From the NCBI RefSeq assembly GCF_047717795.1, contig NZ_CP159808.1, positions 868,001-932,000 on the forward strand: DNA of 64,000 nt. Direction: 5' to 3'. The translations under genes and the position numbers were made by a program. How positions within the stretch are numbered: position 1 is the first letter of the stretch; each line of letters starts with the position of its first letter. Shown here one piece after another: positions 17,201-25,116 of the stretch. The notes below the pieces were generated by a model. It was not told the DNA's origin. It did no database searches and worked only from the letters and a program-made list of their open reading frames with translations. The DNA comes from Marisalimonas sp016777705. Lineage in GTDB: Bacteria > Pseudomonadota > Alphaproteobacteria > Puniceispirillales > Marisalimonadaceae.

Positions 17201-18066
17201 AAATTTATCGATATTATAGGATTTAATAAGTTAGTCCTATCTCTGGAAAACCCCATATTTCTATAAATTTTAATGGGGTTTAATTGATCAGGCTTAAAAT
17301 ATGACCCTTTGATTACATAAAAAGCATCTTTTGAGAAAGAAGAGTTTTTTTCAATATTAACTAAAAGTAGATCATTTGTATCAAATGATTTAAAAAATGA
17401 TTGTAAATGCTTTTCATTTAAATTTCCTGATTTAAAGTCAGAAATATCATTTTCATTTAAATTATTTTTAACAAAGGCATCGTTTACTTCTTTTTGGTTA
17501 TGGACAAAAAATTGAGGGCTCTGATTAAATAGATATAAAGCCTCATTTTCTAATGCGTAATCAAGAGGATTGGATATGAATATAACGTCTAATTGTTTTC
17601 TTTCTTTTTCTTTCAAGGTTTTTAATAAATTTTCGACACCTTGATTAGATGACATAACATTATAATCGTCAAATAACTCGTATGTACCAAAAGCAACAGA
17701 ATTTGTAAGAAAGTTATTATTAAAAAATCTAGATAGGGGAAAAATACCAAAAAAAGTATCAGAAGACATATCTAACTGTTGTCTAATATCTTCCTTTAAA
17801 CCTCTAATTTTAAGAAGAATATTACTTGTAGGTGTGGTTTGTTTGATTTTACTTTCTAAAGCATGAAGCTTGTTCAAAGCTTTTGAAAAAAGCTTGTGGT
17901 TACCATTTTCTTCTAGTGCAATCCAATAATAAGATTCTATAGTATTTAATTCATCAATATAATTAGTATTTTTTTCTAAACTTATAGCCATGTTAGAGAA
18001 CAATAGGGATAAGAATAGATAGAAGATTGCTAAAGTATTAGATAATTTAAATTCTATTATTTTCAT
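14248..18066 (-). CDS. Large membrane protein with degenerate STAND-like module and helical repeats
   Basis: The 1272-residue protein starts with a hydrophobic signal or anchor (about 10-29). A soluble domain facing the periplasm follows (about 30-285), containing LDVIFISNPLDYALENEALY, which looks like an alpha/beta or binding-protein-like fold. Then come about seven hydrophobic segments (285-492). The cytoplasmic part (500-1272) has the spacing of a STAND/AAA_16 ATPase, but the P-loop position reads IDETSGRLLIK (about 539-549) and the Walker B position reads CILISGLNYLDKES (about 641-654), so neither ATP-binding motif is intact. The last 400 residues are helical and TPR-like. I recognise no named family. 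It looks like a receptor with a pseudo-NTPase that could relay an envelope signal. It borders the NLR/T7SS cluster on the opposite strand. Confidence 0.6.
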   Translation of the reverse strand: MKIIEFKLSNTLAIFYLFLSLLFSNMAISLEKNTNYIDELNTIESYYWIALEENGNHKLFSKALNKLHALESKIKQTTPTSNILLKIRGLKEDIRQQLDMSSDTFFGIFPLSRFFNNNFLTNSVAFGTYELFDDYNVMSSNQGVENLLKTLKEKERKQLDVIFISNPLDYALENEALYLFNQSPQFFVHNQKEVNDAFVKNNLNENDISDFKSGNLNEKHLQSFFKSFDTNDLLLVNIEKNSSFSKDAFYVIKGSYFKPDQLNPIKIYRNMGFSRDRTNLLNPIISINFSFLIIAIILGFILYRKKTNYNPEKNLQFLSILSLSFIISRLSPYIIIPGLNSIISMPPPETLAILSFWYVIIISIIFLFLPFIFIHGLKLKFKKSNYFQLIFSNSGIIGIVFSFGIISWFITSFVIYEGSFQNATQFIIPIIIFSLNFYEFGKNIDKSEIKLSTYLIVLLSILFFMSLVSLNYTYIYITSFLLLVNYVLSKLMFNKNQSSSPPNKTNNKLIKWIHPHLKKDNLLEIKKTTGIKFTFLKTIDETSGRLLIKQSLKDNFLFVEIECHNENSSFDLINQLLEKKIDGKTNQSIEDTIDSITNFIPFSSLLNMATNQSNQETSLDHILEAASLEFFDKFNNQKNVCILISGLNYLDKESFKWLCQIKNYNTKLNINFIFIGTKLLPNLNFNNTFTLEYLMPEDLLNYLKQELNSDVILAEKIIEYLNETDDQTTLNDIELIFQNLQRSNSIYLDTQWHLDIHKKIEDNILKDEMISLENTITESLQNFPEYKTFLIISACLGYQFNLKVLSDATGLSLIETAKTIEDISIKTGIIENTPNANNKIKFRNRSTLVTLNSVFSLNETLDNIPLIQRTCCFNAAMAIKNYHKEYSNESERIFNLFEKSGTNNLKYTLNAGLNFSSYLCVLNQFEKAKVIIEKCLNYLKHYNSVNKNDLFNQLLIEKHFIELEKSFYNGTIVEKEYLSNIAEKWLEYSNYKNKLIYPIMRTLYNLRDYKGLKSFIEIVKKDPELDKWLVCDIEHYAALIEIQFHKKLDKGKLLLSKCIKSLLNENDNQFLSVKSRVFTTFANHFSSDKKSKDYINESIEIKKQLSDKPGLARSYGSLSRLLFTENPISNETLEATKQWFIINEENKDIFGIIFSRNILGQIYFNIHKTNQSKDDNLKNSKQQYNENIRLLNNKIDLGSKKQIFTSFADLMEIAKFEKDENTFLDLSSKLYNLLNDFEKIEDKFFIDIFKNAFSSKFKNAVYSKQNIKEIFN

Positions 18067-18125
18067 AAATATTTATCCAAATAATTACTAGTATGATTAA
18101 TGACATAAAATAAATTTATTTTAAA

Positions 18126-18368
18126 TTAGAATTTTAATATTTTCATAGCTTCAAATCTCAAATCTAAGTTTTTTTTAAAATTAATATCATTTGAATTAGA
18201 TTTTTTCTTTTCTTCTTCATAACAGTTAAAACAAAGTTCTATTTCACGTCCTAACATTGAAACAAAGATTTTTGTTGGGATAGTTTCATGTAAAAAATCT
18301 GGATGAGGATTTTCAGTTCTCTTGCACCACATGCATTTTGCATTCTTTTTATTATATTTAAAGTTCAT
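18126..18368 (-). CDS. Small zinc-ribbon-like protein
   Basis: This 80-residue protein has two CxxC pairs, CMWC near residue 13 and CFNC near residue 48, separated by 31 residues, with HP and HET between. The arrangement resembles a treble-clef or HNH-like zinc fold, but I see no convincing HNH catalytic His-Asn-His set, so a nuclease role is not supported. It is a plausible real gene because the Cys pairs are regular and the frame is AT-biased like its neighbours. It lies between the large membrane protein and a small plus-strand gene; function unknown. Confidence 0.55.
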   Translation of the reverse strand: MNFKYNKKNAKCMWCKRTENPHPDFLHETIPTKIFVSMLGREIELCFNCYEEEKKKSNSNDINFKKNLDLRFEAMKILKF

Positions 18369-18486
18369 TGCTTATACTTTTTATTTAATAAATAACAATT
18401 GTGTATATAACTATTTCATAGACAATATTTAAAATATTTAAATTTTAAATCAATTTAATTTAATATAAATACCCATAGGTTAATTT

Positions 18487-18684
18487 ATGACAAATTGGAA
18501 AACAGACTTTGAAGTAAAGTTTTGTTTAGAATTTATCCACGATGACGGTAAAAAAGAATTTATAAATAAATCATTAATTGTAGAAGCTGAAAACAAAGAA
18601 AAAGCTATTGAAATAATTTTTCATCAATATGAAAATAGTAAATTTTTAAAAATTAATGAGGTAATAAAAATTTGGAAATATTAA
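18487..18684 (+). CDS. Hypothetical 65-residue protein
   Basis: A short acidic/lysine-rich protein with a beta-beta-alpha feel: a first part FEVKFCLEFIHDDGKKEF, then a helix AENKEKAIEIIFHQYE and a final strand. No Shine-Dalgarno is obvious and no family is recognised. It stands alone between two minus-strand genes. Coding status rests only on an uninterrupted frame with sensible amphipathic pattern. Confidence 0.4.
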   Translation: MTNWKTDFEVKFCLEFIHDDGKKEFINKSLIVEAENKEKAIEIIFHQYENSKFLKINEVIKIWKY

Positions 18685-18719
18685 ATTTTTACCAAATTTC
18701 ATATTATAAATTCATTTAT

Positions 18720-19127
18720 TTAGATTATAGATAATAATAGTAGAATAGATAATAAAGCTAAACCTAAATAGGTACTTACCATTCCAGAAATTCTGAGAAA
18801 AGGATTATAATCGTAAAAAGCAAAACAAATTGCGTGTGCAATTCTACCATAAGAAAAAACTAAACAAATTATTAGTAAGTAGTTAAAAGATACTAGTTCA
18901 ACACTTTCAGAAATATATAAAAGTATTAAAAAAAGAGGAACATATTCTGAGAAGTTACCATGAGCTCTAACATTTCTATCTAATTTAATAGCTGGCACTT
19001 TTTTATCCATTTTAAATATTAATTTCATAACAGGACTTCCTCTCAGGTAACCTATGCGAACAGATAAAAATAAATAAAAAATAGTAAATAATGATGCAAA
19101 AAGAGACGTAAGTGGAATGTTATTCAT
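18720..19127 (-). CDS. MAPEG-family membrane protein
   Basis: The 135-residue protein has four hydrophobic segments and the MAPEG signature R-x-x-RAHGNFSEYVPL near residues 51-65, where Arg/Asn/Glu residues bind glutathione in characterised members. Family members conjugate or reduce lipid and xenobiotic electrophiles with glutathione in the inner membrane. The ATG at 19127 is preferred because AAGGA lies seven bases upstream; the GTG one codon earlier is too close to it. A cytosolic GST gene lies 600 bp away on the same strand, which suits a small glutathione-linked detoxification group, though the two are not adjacent. Confidence 0.8.
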   Translation of the reverse strand: MNNIPLTSLFASLFTIFYLFLSVRIGYLRGSPVMKLIFKMDKKVPAIKLDRNVRAHGNFSEYVPLFLILLYISESVELVSFNYLLIICLVFSYGRIAHAICFAFYDYNPFLRISGMVSTYLGLALLSILLLLSII

Positions 19128-19238
19128 CACAATTTCCTTATAAATATATGTTTATTGTTGATAATAATTAAGTAAATTTAATCATTAGCATAAATTTATG
19201 TATTTTGAGTCTATTAAATTTTTTCTTGGGGTTTTAAA

Positions 19239-19379
19239 ATGAAAAATAAATTATTAAATTGGCACATAAATTTAATTACTAAAGTACAAAAAATTACTGG
19301 TTTATCAAATTATCAAATTATTTGGCTAAGCTTTATAGAAGGGATGATAATAGGATTTTTGATTGGATATTATCTATAG
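19239..19379 (+). CDS. Putative 46-residue single-TM protein
   Basis: ATG at 19239 to TAG at 19377-19379 encodes a short protein with a polar, basic N-terminal half (WHINLITKVQKITGL) and a hydrophobic C-terminal half (FIEGMIIGFLIGYYL) that would make one membrane helix with Gly-x3-Gly spacing. A weak purine stretch (TTGGGG) lies 10 bases upstream. The organised amphipathic-then-membrane pattern argues for a real small membrane protein, but no homologue comes to mind. Confidence 0.4.
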   Translation: MKNKLLNWHINLITKVQKITGLSNYQIIWLSFIEGMIIGFLIGYYL

Positions 19380-19412
19380 AGTGTTTAATAAAAGGCAGAA
19401 ACACTAAGCTAT

Positions 19413-19712
19413 CTAAAAAATATCTTTGTAAAATTCACTTTCATCAAGCTGTTTTGGGTTTTTTATCCCAGTAATAGCCCAAAACTTATTTAACATATCT
19501 TCAACATCTGATTTTGTAAAATGTATCTTGATCCATTTGTTATTTTTAATTTTTTCTGTTTTTACACTTGGTAAATCCACAGGTAATTTTGCTCTATTGA
19601 ACACTGCACATTCATATGTTTTTTCATTTTCAATCTGAGAAAAACTAAGAACATAATAATTATAGTCTAATTGACATTTTCCATTAACAAAATTTAAATC
19701 TTTAAATATCAT
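19413..19712 (-). CDS. Hypothetical 99-residue protein
   Basis: A soluble protein with alternating strands in the first 60 residues (YNYYVLSFSQIENEKTYECAVFN) and a C-terminal helix (SDVEDMLNKFWAITGI). No signal peptide or motif is seen. It starts 4 bp after the stop of the GST gene that precedes it on the same strand, so the two are likely co-transcribed. Function not recognised. Confidence 0.55.
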   Translation of the reverse strand: MIFKDLNFVNGKCQLDYNYYVLSFSQIENEKTYECAVFNRAKLPVDLPSVKTEKIKNNKWIKIHFTKSDVEDMLNKFWAITGIKNPKQLDESEFYKDIF

Positions 19713-19716
19713 TGTT

Positions 19717-20415
19717 TTAATTTACAAATCGATTTATGTCCGACATATGTGCTGGCAAAGCTCTTTGAAGAACACGCGCAACGTCAATTACATATTTTTC
19801 AGCAGGTTTAGGATATCTTAGCTCAGAACTTAAGTATAACTTAATACCAGTTTGATTAATGACTTTTTCATATATGGATAATAGAAGAGGGGTATTTTTT
19901 AAAAGATCAGGTATCCATTCTACATAAGAACTCAAGGCTTCTGTCAAAATAATATCTGCAAATGAAATTTTGTTACCAACACAAAAATTATTTCCGTTTT
20001 CTTTTATTCGCAACTCAAATTTCGGAGAAAATTTATTAAAACGTTCTTGTAACATTTTAATAGCTATTTCTTTAGAAGGTTGAAATGCAGCCTGCATAGC
20101 TGCTTCAGCAAAGTCAGTTATTGCACCAGCAAACATATCACAATAAAGAGCTTCTTTATCATTCTCTCCATAATATCCTCCAATTCTGGCAAGGTATCTA
20201 ATCATTCCACTTGATTGACTTAAGTTCATTCCATTAATTTCTAAAAGAGGCATTTGGTCAAATGGAAGTTTACCAGAGCCTCTGAGTTCAATAAGGTTCT
20301 CAGGCGTGGTAATAGGAATATTATTAAAACTAATTTGATTAATTGCCAACATCCATCTTGTAGTTTCTGCTCTGCCACGACCTAAAAAATAATGGAGTTT
20401 AACTTCTTTTGACAT
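19717..20415 (-). CDS. Glutathione S-transferase
   Basis: The 232-residue protein has the two-domain GST layout. The N-terminal thioredoxin-like domain starts KLHYFLGRGRAETTRWML, where Tyr is the likely catalytic residue as in alpha/mu/pi/sigma-type enzymes, and includes PFDQMPLLEINGMNLSQSSG with the conserved cis-Pro (MPLLE) and the QSS glutathione-binding turn. The C-terminal all-helical domain has the family's FADIILTEAL motif. It probably conjugates or reduces electrophiles in the cytosol; the substrate is not predictable. AGGTCAC before the ATG is a usable RBS. Confidence 0.85.
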   Translation of the reverse strand: MSKEVKLHYFLGRGRAETTRWMLAINQISFNNIPITTPENLIELRGSGKLPFDQMPLLEINGMNLSQSSGMIRYLARIGGYYGENDKEALYCDMFAGAITDFAEAAMQAAFQPSKEIAIKMLQERFNKFSPKFELRIKENGNNFCVGNKISFADIILTEALSSYVEWIPDLLKNTPLLLSIYEKVINQTGIKLYLSSELRYPKPAEKYVIDVARVLQRALPAHMSDINRFVN

Positions 20416-20520
20416 TATGTGACCTTTAAAAAAATATTGATTATGATGAAAGTGAGATGAAATGCATTCTTATAAATAAGACTTATGTTATTTCATTATT
20501 AACGTTAAATTAAAAGAAAA

Positions 20521-20901
20521 TTATTTTTTATTAATACAAGATAACTCTTCGGGTAATTTTTTTAACTCTATTGTACCTTCGCTCAATAAAACCGGTTTTA
20601 GCCTCATAGTACTTTTATCTAAATGCCAAGCAAAATCAACACCCAGAAAAGCATACTTATCTTCAAATAAAATAAATGAGTTTGATTTTTGTCCAACTAT
20701 GCTTCCAATCTCTATAAATTTATTTTTAATTTTTTTGAATGCATAATCATAAAAATGATTATTATTATTTTTAAATGAAAATTCTAATAAATTAGATTTG
20801 CTGTCGTTGCTACAAATAATGTTAGCATTGCTTTCAGTCGCAAGCGAGGGTTTTATATAATAAAAAAATATTAAAAAAACGACACTGAATAATATTCTCA
20901 T
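20521..20901 (-). CDS. Small secreted hypothetical protein
   Basis: This 126-residue protein begins with a clear Sec signal peptide (MRILFSVVFLIFFYYIKPSLA, cleavage near residue 21), so it is probably periplasmic. The mature part is about 100 residues, strand-rich, with cysteines near its two ends (IICSND and ELSCIN) that could form a disulfide. No family recognised. It is monocistronic, with about 100 bp on either side. Confidence 0.55.
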   Translation of the reverse strand: MRILFSVVFLIFFYYIKPSLATESNANIICSNDSKSNLLEFSFKNNNNHFYDYAFKKIKNKFIEIGSIVGQKSNSFILFEDKYAFLGVDFAWHLDKSTMRLKPVLLSEGTIELKKLPEELSCINKK

Positions 20902-21038
20902 ATCTTATTTTAAACATGATTTTTTGTTAAATTCAAATCATAAAAATAGTAAATTATTTGTTATTTAAATTACTTGATTGTTAAGATGAGTCTGTATTTA
21001 ATAATATATGTTTTTAAATTAAGAATTCTGAGGTGCTT

Positions 21039-21206
21039 GTGAAGAACAATAATCAAATTAAGTTTATTTCGTTTAAATTTGGAAAAAATAATTTAAGGTT
21101 TAGAAAAGATTACTTTAAATACTTTCTTATATTTATAGTTGTATTTTTTGTAGCACTCCCTTACGCCGATTTGTCCATACCAAAGCATTTTTTATCAAAT
21201 TTATAG
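21039..21206 (+). CDS. Putative 55-residue single-TM protein
   Basis: A GTG start at 21039 preceded by AGGTG at proper spacing opens a frame to TAG at 21204-21206. The product has a basic N-terminal half (about 27 residues) and one hydrophobic segment (YFLIFIVVFFVALPYA), so it would sit in the membrane with its N terminus inside. It ends 12 bp before the flavoprotein gene at 21219 and may be co-transcribed with it. The RBS and the positive-inside pattern support coding; no family known. Confidence 0.42.
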   Translation: MKNNNQIKFISFKFGKNNLRFRKDYFKYFLIFIVVFFVALPYADLSIPKHFLSNL

Positions 21207-21218
21207 AGTTTCTTCGTT

Positions 21219-21905
21219 ATGGATATAAATAATAAACTTTATCAGCCTATTTCACCTATAGAACAAAAAGCAGTCTCAAATTCTGATATGGAATCCATCT
21301 CGAATAAGCATTTATTAAAAATGCAATCAAGACACACAATTAGAGATTTCTCTGATAAAAATGTTTCTTATTCTGTTATAAAAAATTGTATAAAAGTCGC
21401 ATGTTCTGCTCCAAGTGGAGCAAATCTGCAGCCATGGCATTTTGTAGCAATATCAAATCCTAGTATTAAATCTCAAATAAGAAAAGCAGCTGAAATTGAA
21501 GAACAGAAGTTTTATAATGATATTAAAAAAGATGAATGGTTAAAAGCGCTTGAGCCCTTTGGAACACATTCAGATAAACCACATTTAGAAGTAGCTCCTT
21601 GGCTGATTGTAATATTTTCTGAAAGATATGGACAATTAGCTGATGGAACAAAAAGAAAAAATTATTATGTGCCAGAAAGTGTTGGTATAGCAACAGGATT
21701 TCTTATTTCAGCATTACACTTGTCTGGATTATCATGTTTAACGCATACTCCTAATCCAATGGGCTTTTTAAGTAAAATATGTAATAGACCGCCTTCAGAC
21801 AAAGCCTCTTTAATTCTTGCGGTAGGACATTCTGCTAAAGATGCTAAAATTCCTTTAGCGTCTACTGTAAAAAAACCATTTAATGAAGTTGTATCTGTGT
21901 TTTAA
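21219..21905 (+). CDS. Nitroreductase-fold flavoprotein, iodotyrosine deiodinase-like
   Basis: The 228-residue protein belongs to the FMN nitroreductase superfamily (RHTIRDFSD for phosphate binding, APSGANLQPWHF). It further carries the lid signature of iodotyrosine deiodinase (IYD): E95-x3-Y99 in EEQKFY and K120 in DKPHLE, with the same 4- and 21-residue spacing as E157/Y161/K182 in human IYD, the residues that clamp the halotyrosine zwitterion. The GIATGFLISALHLSGLSCLTHTP and RPPSDKA blocks also fit. Bacterial IYD homologues reductively dehalogenate halotyrosines using FMN. No mammalian-type membrane anchor is present, as in other bacterial forms. Marine halogenated tyrosine as substrate is inference. 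Confidence 0.82.
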   Translation: MDINNKLYQPISPIEQKAVSNSDMESISNKHLLKMQSRHTIRDFSDKNVSYSVIKNCIKVACSAPSGANLQPWHFVAISNPSIKSQIRKAAEIEEQKFYNDIKKDEWLKALEPFGTHSDKPHLEVAPWLIVIFSERYGQLADGTKRKNYYVPESVGIATGFLISALHLSGLSCLTHTPNPMGFLSKICNRPPSDKASLILAVGHSAKDAKIPLASTVKKPFNEVVSVF

Positions 21906-21991
21906 TGTTTCATAAAAACACTCATAGACTATAAAAATATTTATAATGCCAATAATTTATTTTTGTAAAAAACATAGTATAGGAATTTCAA

Positions 21992-22639
21992 ATGAATAAT
22001 CTAATTGATCGTCTGTCTAAATGCTATGCAAGTGCTATTCACGATGTCTTAAGAGAAAAAGGTTACGGTAATTGTGTTCTTCCTCCAGAAATTCAAGCCC
22101 TAGAAAAAGGTCAAAAATTGTTTGGAGAGATTTATACAATTTCTGGTCATATTGATTATAGTCTATCACGTCATGAATCTCTTTTGCTTTGGTCTCAAGT
22201 TTTATCCAAAGTTCCTTCTGAAAAAGTGATAATATGTCAACCTAACACACATTCAATTGCTTTGATGGGGGAATTGTCTGCTAGAGCCTTAATGGTTAAA
22301 GGTACTAGGGGTTATTTAATGGATGGTCATTGTAGAGATGTAGAAGAAATCTTATATGCCAAATTCCCTGTTTTTTGTAGGCTTTCAACTGCGGCTGATA
22401 TTGTTGAACGTTGGAAATACGATTCTCTAGGTCATCCAATTACTATAGGAACTGTAACAATCCATTCTGGAGACTATATAATTGCTGATATGGATGGAGC
22501 TGTCATTATACCTAATAAAATTGTTGAAGAGGTAATTAGTAAAACTGAGGAGGTGATGGGTACTGAAAGCGAAATGCGACAAGCAATATTAAATGGAATG
22601 GACCCTGAACAAGCTTATTTAAAATTTAGAAAATTTTAA
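21992..22639 (+). CDS. RraA-like / HMG-aldolase family protein
   Basis: This 215-residue protein has the RraA-like fold signature: GTRGYLMDGHCRDVEEI, in which the Arg-Asp pair binds metal and substrate in the HMG/CHA aldolases, and the DMDGAVIIP turn near the C terminus. Members are divalent-metal aldolases or decarboxylases for 4-carboxy-4-hydroxy-2-oxoacids, or regulators of RNase E. The latter is unlikely because this branch is longer than RraA and the metal-binding residues are kept. Exact substrate unknown. It lies alone between the IYD-like gene and a MATE transporter on the same strand. Confidence 0.78.
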   Translation: MNNLIDRLSKCYASAIHDVLREKGYGNCVLPPEIQALEKGQKLFGEIYTISGHIDYSLSRHESLLLWSQVLSKVPSEKVIICQPNTHSIALMGELSARALMVKGTRGYLMDGHCRDVEEILYAKFPVFCRLSTAADIVERWKYDSLGHPITIGTVTIHSGDYIIADMDGAVIIPNKIVEEVISKTEEVMGTESEMRQAILNGMDPEQAYLKFRKF

Positions 22640-22681
22640 ATTTACCAAATGGTTATTATTATTATATATGCTTAAAATGCA

Positions 22682-23995
22682 ATGTTAATAAATCGTAAAA
22701 AAGTGTGGTCATTATCATGGCCTCTCATAATAGCAAATTTTACAATACCTTTAGTAGGACTGACTGATACTATTATAATGGGTCATATGCCAGATAGTTT
22801 GTATTTAGCAGCAATCGCTATAGGTGGCATTGTTTTCAACTTTATGTATGCCGGATTGAATTTCTTGAGAATGGGAACGACAGGTATCGTAGCTCAAAAA
22901 TTTGGAGAGAATAATTTTGAAGAAGTTTTTTTTAGTTTATTAAGACCTACATTAATAGCCGTTTCAGTTGGTTTTATACTCTATTTAAATAGAAAATATA
23001 TATATGATCTATCAGTTTATTTTTTAACTCCTGATCAACAATTAGTCACACTTTATAAAGAATATCTCTTCATCAGAATGATAGGGTTACCAGCAGGTTT
23101 ATTGAATATAGTGTTTTTAGGTTGGTTTTTTGGTATGCAAAAAACTAAATCAGTTATGTTACAGTTGGTTATTATTAACCTTATGAATGTTATTGCTTCA
23201 TTATATTTAGCCGTTTATCTTGAATATGGTATTTTTGGAGTTGCTTTAGGTAGTGTATTAGCTCAAATTTCAGGTTTGCTTTTATCAATTATTATTTTTT
23301 TAAATCATTTTAAAACATTAAATTTTAGTTCATTCGACTTAAAGAAAATAATTAATTTAAATGGTTTCCTTAACTTGTTTTCAATAAGTAAAAACTTATT
23401 TGTGAGAACTATGCTATTAGTGTCGGTGCAGGCTTATCTAATTAAAAAATCAGGCTTGATAGGGGTTGATCAATTAGCAACAATGGAAATCTTAATTGTT
23501 ATTTTTGGACTTTCATCTTATACCCTTGATGCTTTTGCTCATGCTGCAGAATCGACTGTTGGAGTATCTATTGGATCAAAAAATAAAAAAAATATTTATA
23601 AATCGATAAAAAATACAACTGAGTTTGCTTTGTCTTTCTCCGTATTAATTGGTATAGTTTTGTATATAACTGATTATTACATCATTAATTTGTTTACAAA
23701 TATTCCTATTTTACAAAATTTAACAATTGATCTTTGGACATTAGTAATTATAACTCCCTTTATTTCAATGTTGGCTTTTCAATTAGATGGTATTTTTATT
23801 GGCGCAACATTAGCAAAGGAAATGAGAAATAGCATGATATTATCATCCCTCATTTTTTATTTAATCATAGAATTTATAATTCAAGATACTTTAAACCTAA
23901 AAAATTTATATTCTTGTTTTCTTTTATTTTTAATTTTAAGAGGTGTCTTTTTAACTTTTTATCTACCTCGAGTTTTTAAATTAATTAAAAATTAA
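22682..23995 (+). CDS. MATE-family efflux transporter, DinF-like
   Basis: The 437-residue protein has about twelve hydrophobic segments and the MATE opening WSLSWPLIIANFTIPLVGLTDTIIMGHM, typical of the DinF/NorM branch in Proteobacteria. It would export drugs or metabolites from the inner membrane in exchange for Na+ or H+. Start ATG at 22682 leaves 42 bp after the RraA-like gene, so the two may be one transcript. The substrate cannot be predicted. Length agrees with the family. Confidence 0.88.
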   Translation: MLINRKKVWSLSWPLIIANFTIPLVGLTDTIIMGHMPDSLYLAAIAIGGIVFNFMYAGLNFLRMGTTGIVAQKFGENNFEEVFFSLLRPTLIAVSVGFILYLNRKYIYDLSVYFLTPDQQLVTLYKEYLFIRMIGLPAGLLNIVFLGWFFGMQKTKSVMLQLVIINLMNVIASLYLAVYLEYGIFGVALGSVLAQISGLLLSIIIFLNHFKTLNFSSFDLKKIINLNGFLNLFSISKNLFVRTMLLVSVQAYLIKKSGLIGVDQLATMEILIVIFGLSSYTLDAFAHAAESTVGVSIGSKNKKNIYKSIKNTTEFALSFSVLIGIVLYITDYYIINLFTNIPILQNLTIDLWTLVIITPFISMLAFQLDGIFIGATLAKEMRNSMILSSLIFYLIIEFIIQDTLNLKNLYSCFLLFLILRGVFLTFYLPRVFKLIKN

Positions 23996-24051
23996 TTATA
24001 TTTTTCTATAACTTGGTTTAAAATAATTACTTAATAAATAAGGCACTTAAA

Positions 24052-24474
24052 ATGATAAGCGAATTTAAGAATTTTGATAAATTACTCTTTAGACGGTTAA
24101 TTCTGCTTATGGTATCTACATCAATCTTAACTGTTTTAATTCCGAATATTTTTAATTTTGAAAAATACTATGGCCTAAGCCGTTTTATTGATCAAGGTTA
24201 TATTGGAGTATTTCTAAATAATAAATTAGAGTTTTTTTTAACTTTATTTATGTCTTTTTTTTCTTTAACAAGTTTTATTTTAATCTATTTTTTTATATCA
24301 ATTGGAAGGTTTTTTTTTCTAATTTATATGATTTTAAATTTTTTAATCATTGTTTTAGGTGGGGATAATATTAATTATGGAATTTTATATCCTCTTGATT
24401 GGATTAAAAATATTACAGAAGCTTTCTTAATATATCATATGTTTATTGGAAACTTTAAAAAGAATTTTCAATAA
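24052..24474 (+). CDS. Hypothetical four-TM membrane protein
   Basis: A 140-residue protein with four hydrophobic stretches (about 15-35, 60-88, 90-112, 118-135) rich in Phe, Ile and Leu. I recognise no conserved motif. It follows the MATE gene by 56 bp on the same strand and precedes a peroxiredoxin-like gene. Strong hydrophobic periodicity supports coding, but AT-rich DNA readily encodes such segments, so confidence is moderate. Confidence 0.55.
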   Translation: MISEFKNFDKLLFRRLILLMVSTSILTVLIPNIFNFEKYYGLSRFIDQGYIGVFLNNKLEFFLTLFMSFFSLTSFILIYFFISIGRFFFLIYMILNFLIIVLGGDNINYGILYPLDWIKNITEAFLIYHMFIGNFKKNFQ

Positions 24475-24567
24475 AAAAATTATAGCTTATATTACAAAAT
24501 ATGATTTGTTTTTGTAAAAATTTTAAATATAAATTCTAATTGTTTCATATTATTTTAAGGGTTTAAA

Positions 24568-25086
24568 ATGACAAATAAAATTGTTCCTGGTCAAATGACA
24601 CCACCGCTTTCACTGAATACTATTATGGATAACCAATGGGCTTTAGAAGGCAACTTAAACAAGACTAAGACTATGATAGTTTTTTACAGAGGGTTGCATT
24701 GCCCTATATGTTCGGATTTTCTTAAAACAATAGATAATCAACTAAGTGATTATAAAAAATCCAATACTGAGGTAATTGCCGTTTCTATGGATAGCAAAGA
24801 AAGAGCGTTACAGGCTAAAAATGACTGGAATATTAAAAATTTGAATATTGCCTATGGTTTGACAGAAGAAAAAGCTAGGGAATGGAATTTATATATTTCT
24901 AGATCTATTAAAGAAGTAGAGGCAGAAGTTTTTTGTGAACCAGGTTTATTTATTATTAAAGAAGACGGTTCATTATATCTCGTAAATATCAGTAATATGC
25001 CTTTTGCAAGGCCTGATGTAAGTTCTCTGCCTGCAAAATTAATTTTCGCTGAAGAAAAACAATATCCCGTGAGAGGTAATAAATAA
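24568..25086 (+). CDS. Peroxiredoxin-like AhpC/TSA-family protein
   Basis: The 172-residue protein has the thioredoxin-like peroxiredoxin core: VPGQMTPPLSL opening, then FYRGLHCPICSDFL, where the first Cys is in the peroxidatic position and the second gives a CPxC pair instead of the usual T-x-x-C, and VAVSMDSKERA, AYGLTEE and FCEPGLFIIKEDG in the later strands. It is a likely cytosolic thiol peroxidase or disulfide reductase. The CxxC pair might let it work by a thioredoxin-like cycle. It stands 30 bp before a DUF1185 gene on the same strand. Confidence 0.82.
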   Translation: MTNKIVPGQMTPPLSLNTIMDNQWALEGNLNKTKTMIVFYRGLHCPICSDFLKTIDNQLSDYKKSNTEVIAVSMDSKERALQAKNDWNIKNLNIAYGLTEEKAREWNLYISRSIKEVEAEVFCEPGLFIIKEDGSLYLVNISNMPFARPDVSSLPAKLIFAEEKQYPVRGNK

Positions 25087-25116
25087 ATTATTAAAATTTA
25101 GAAATAGGGTCTTTAA

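Noticed and set aside
19380..19405. Hairpin AGTGTTT/AAACACT after the 46-residue ORF
   Set aside because: Stem of 7 A/T-rich pairs with a 12-base loop and no T run; not strong enough for a terminator call.
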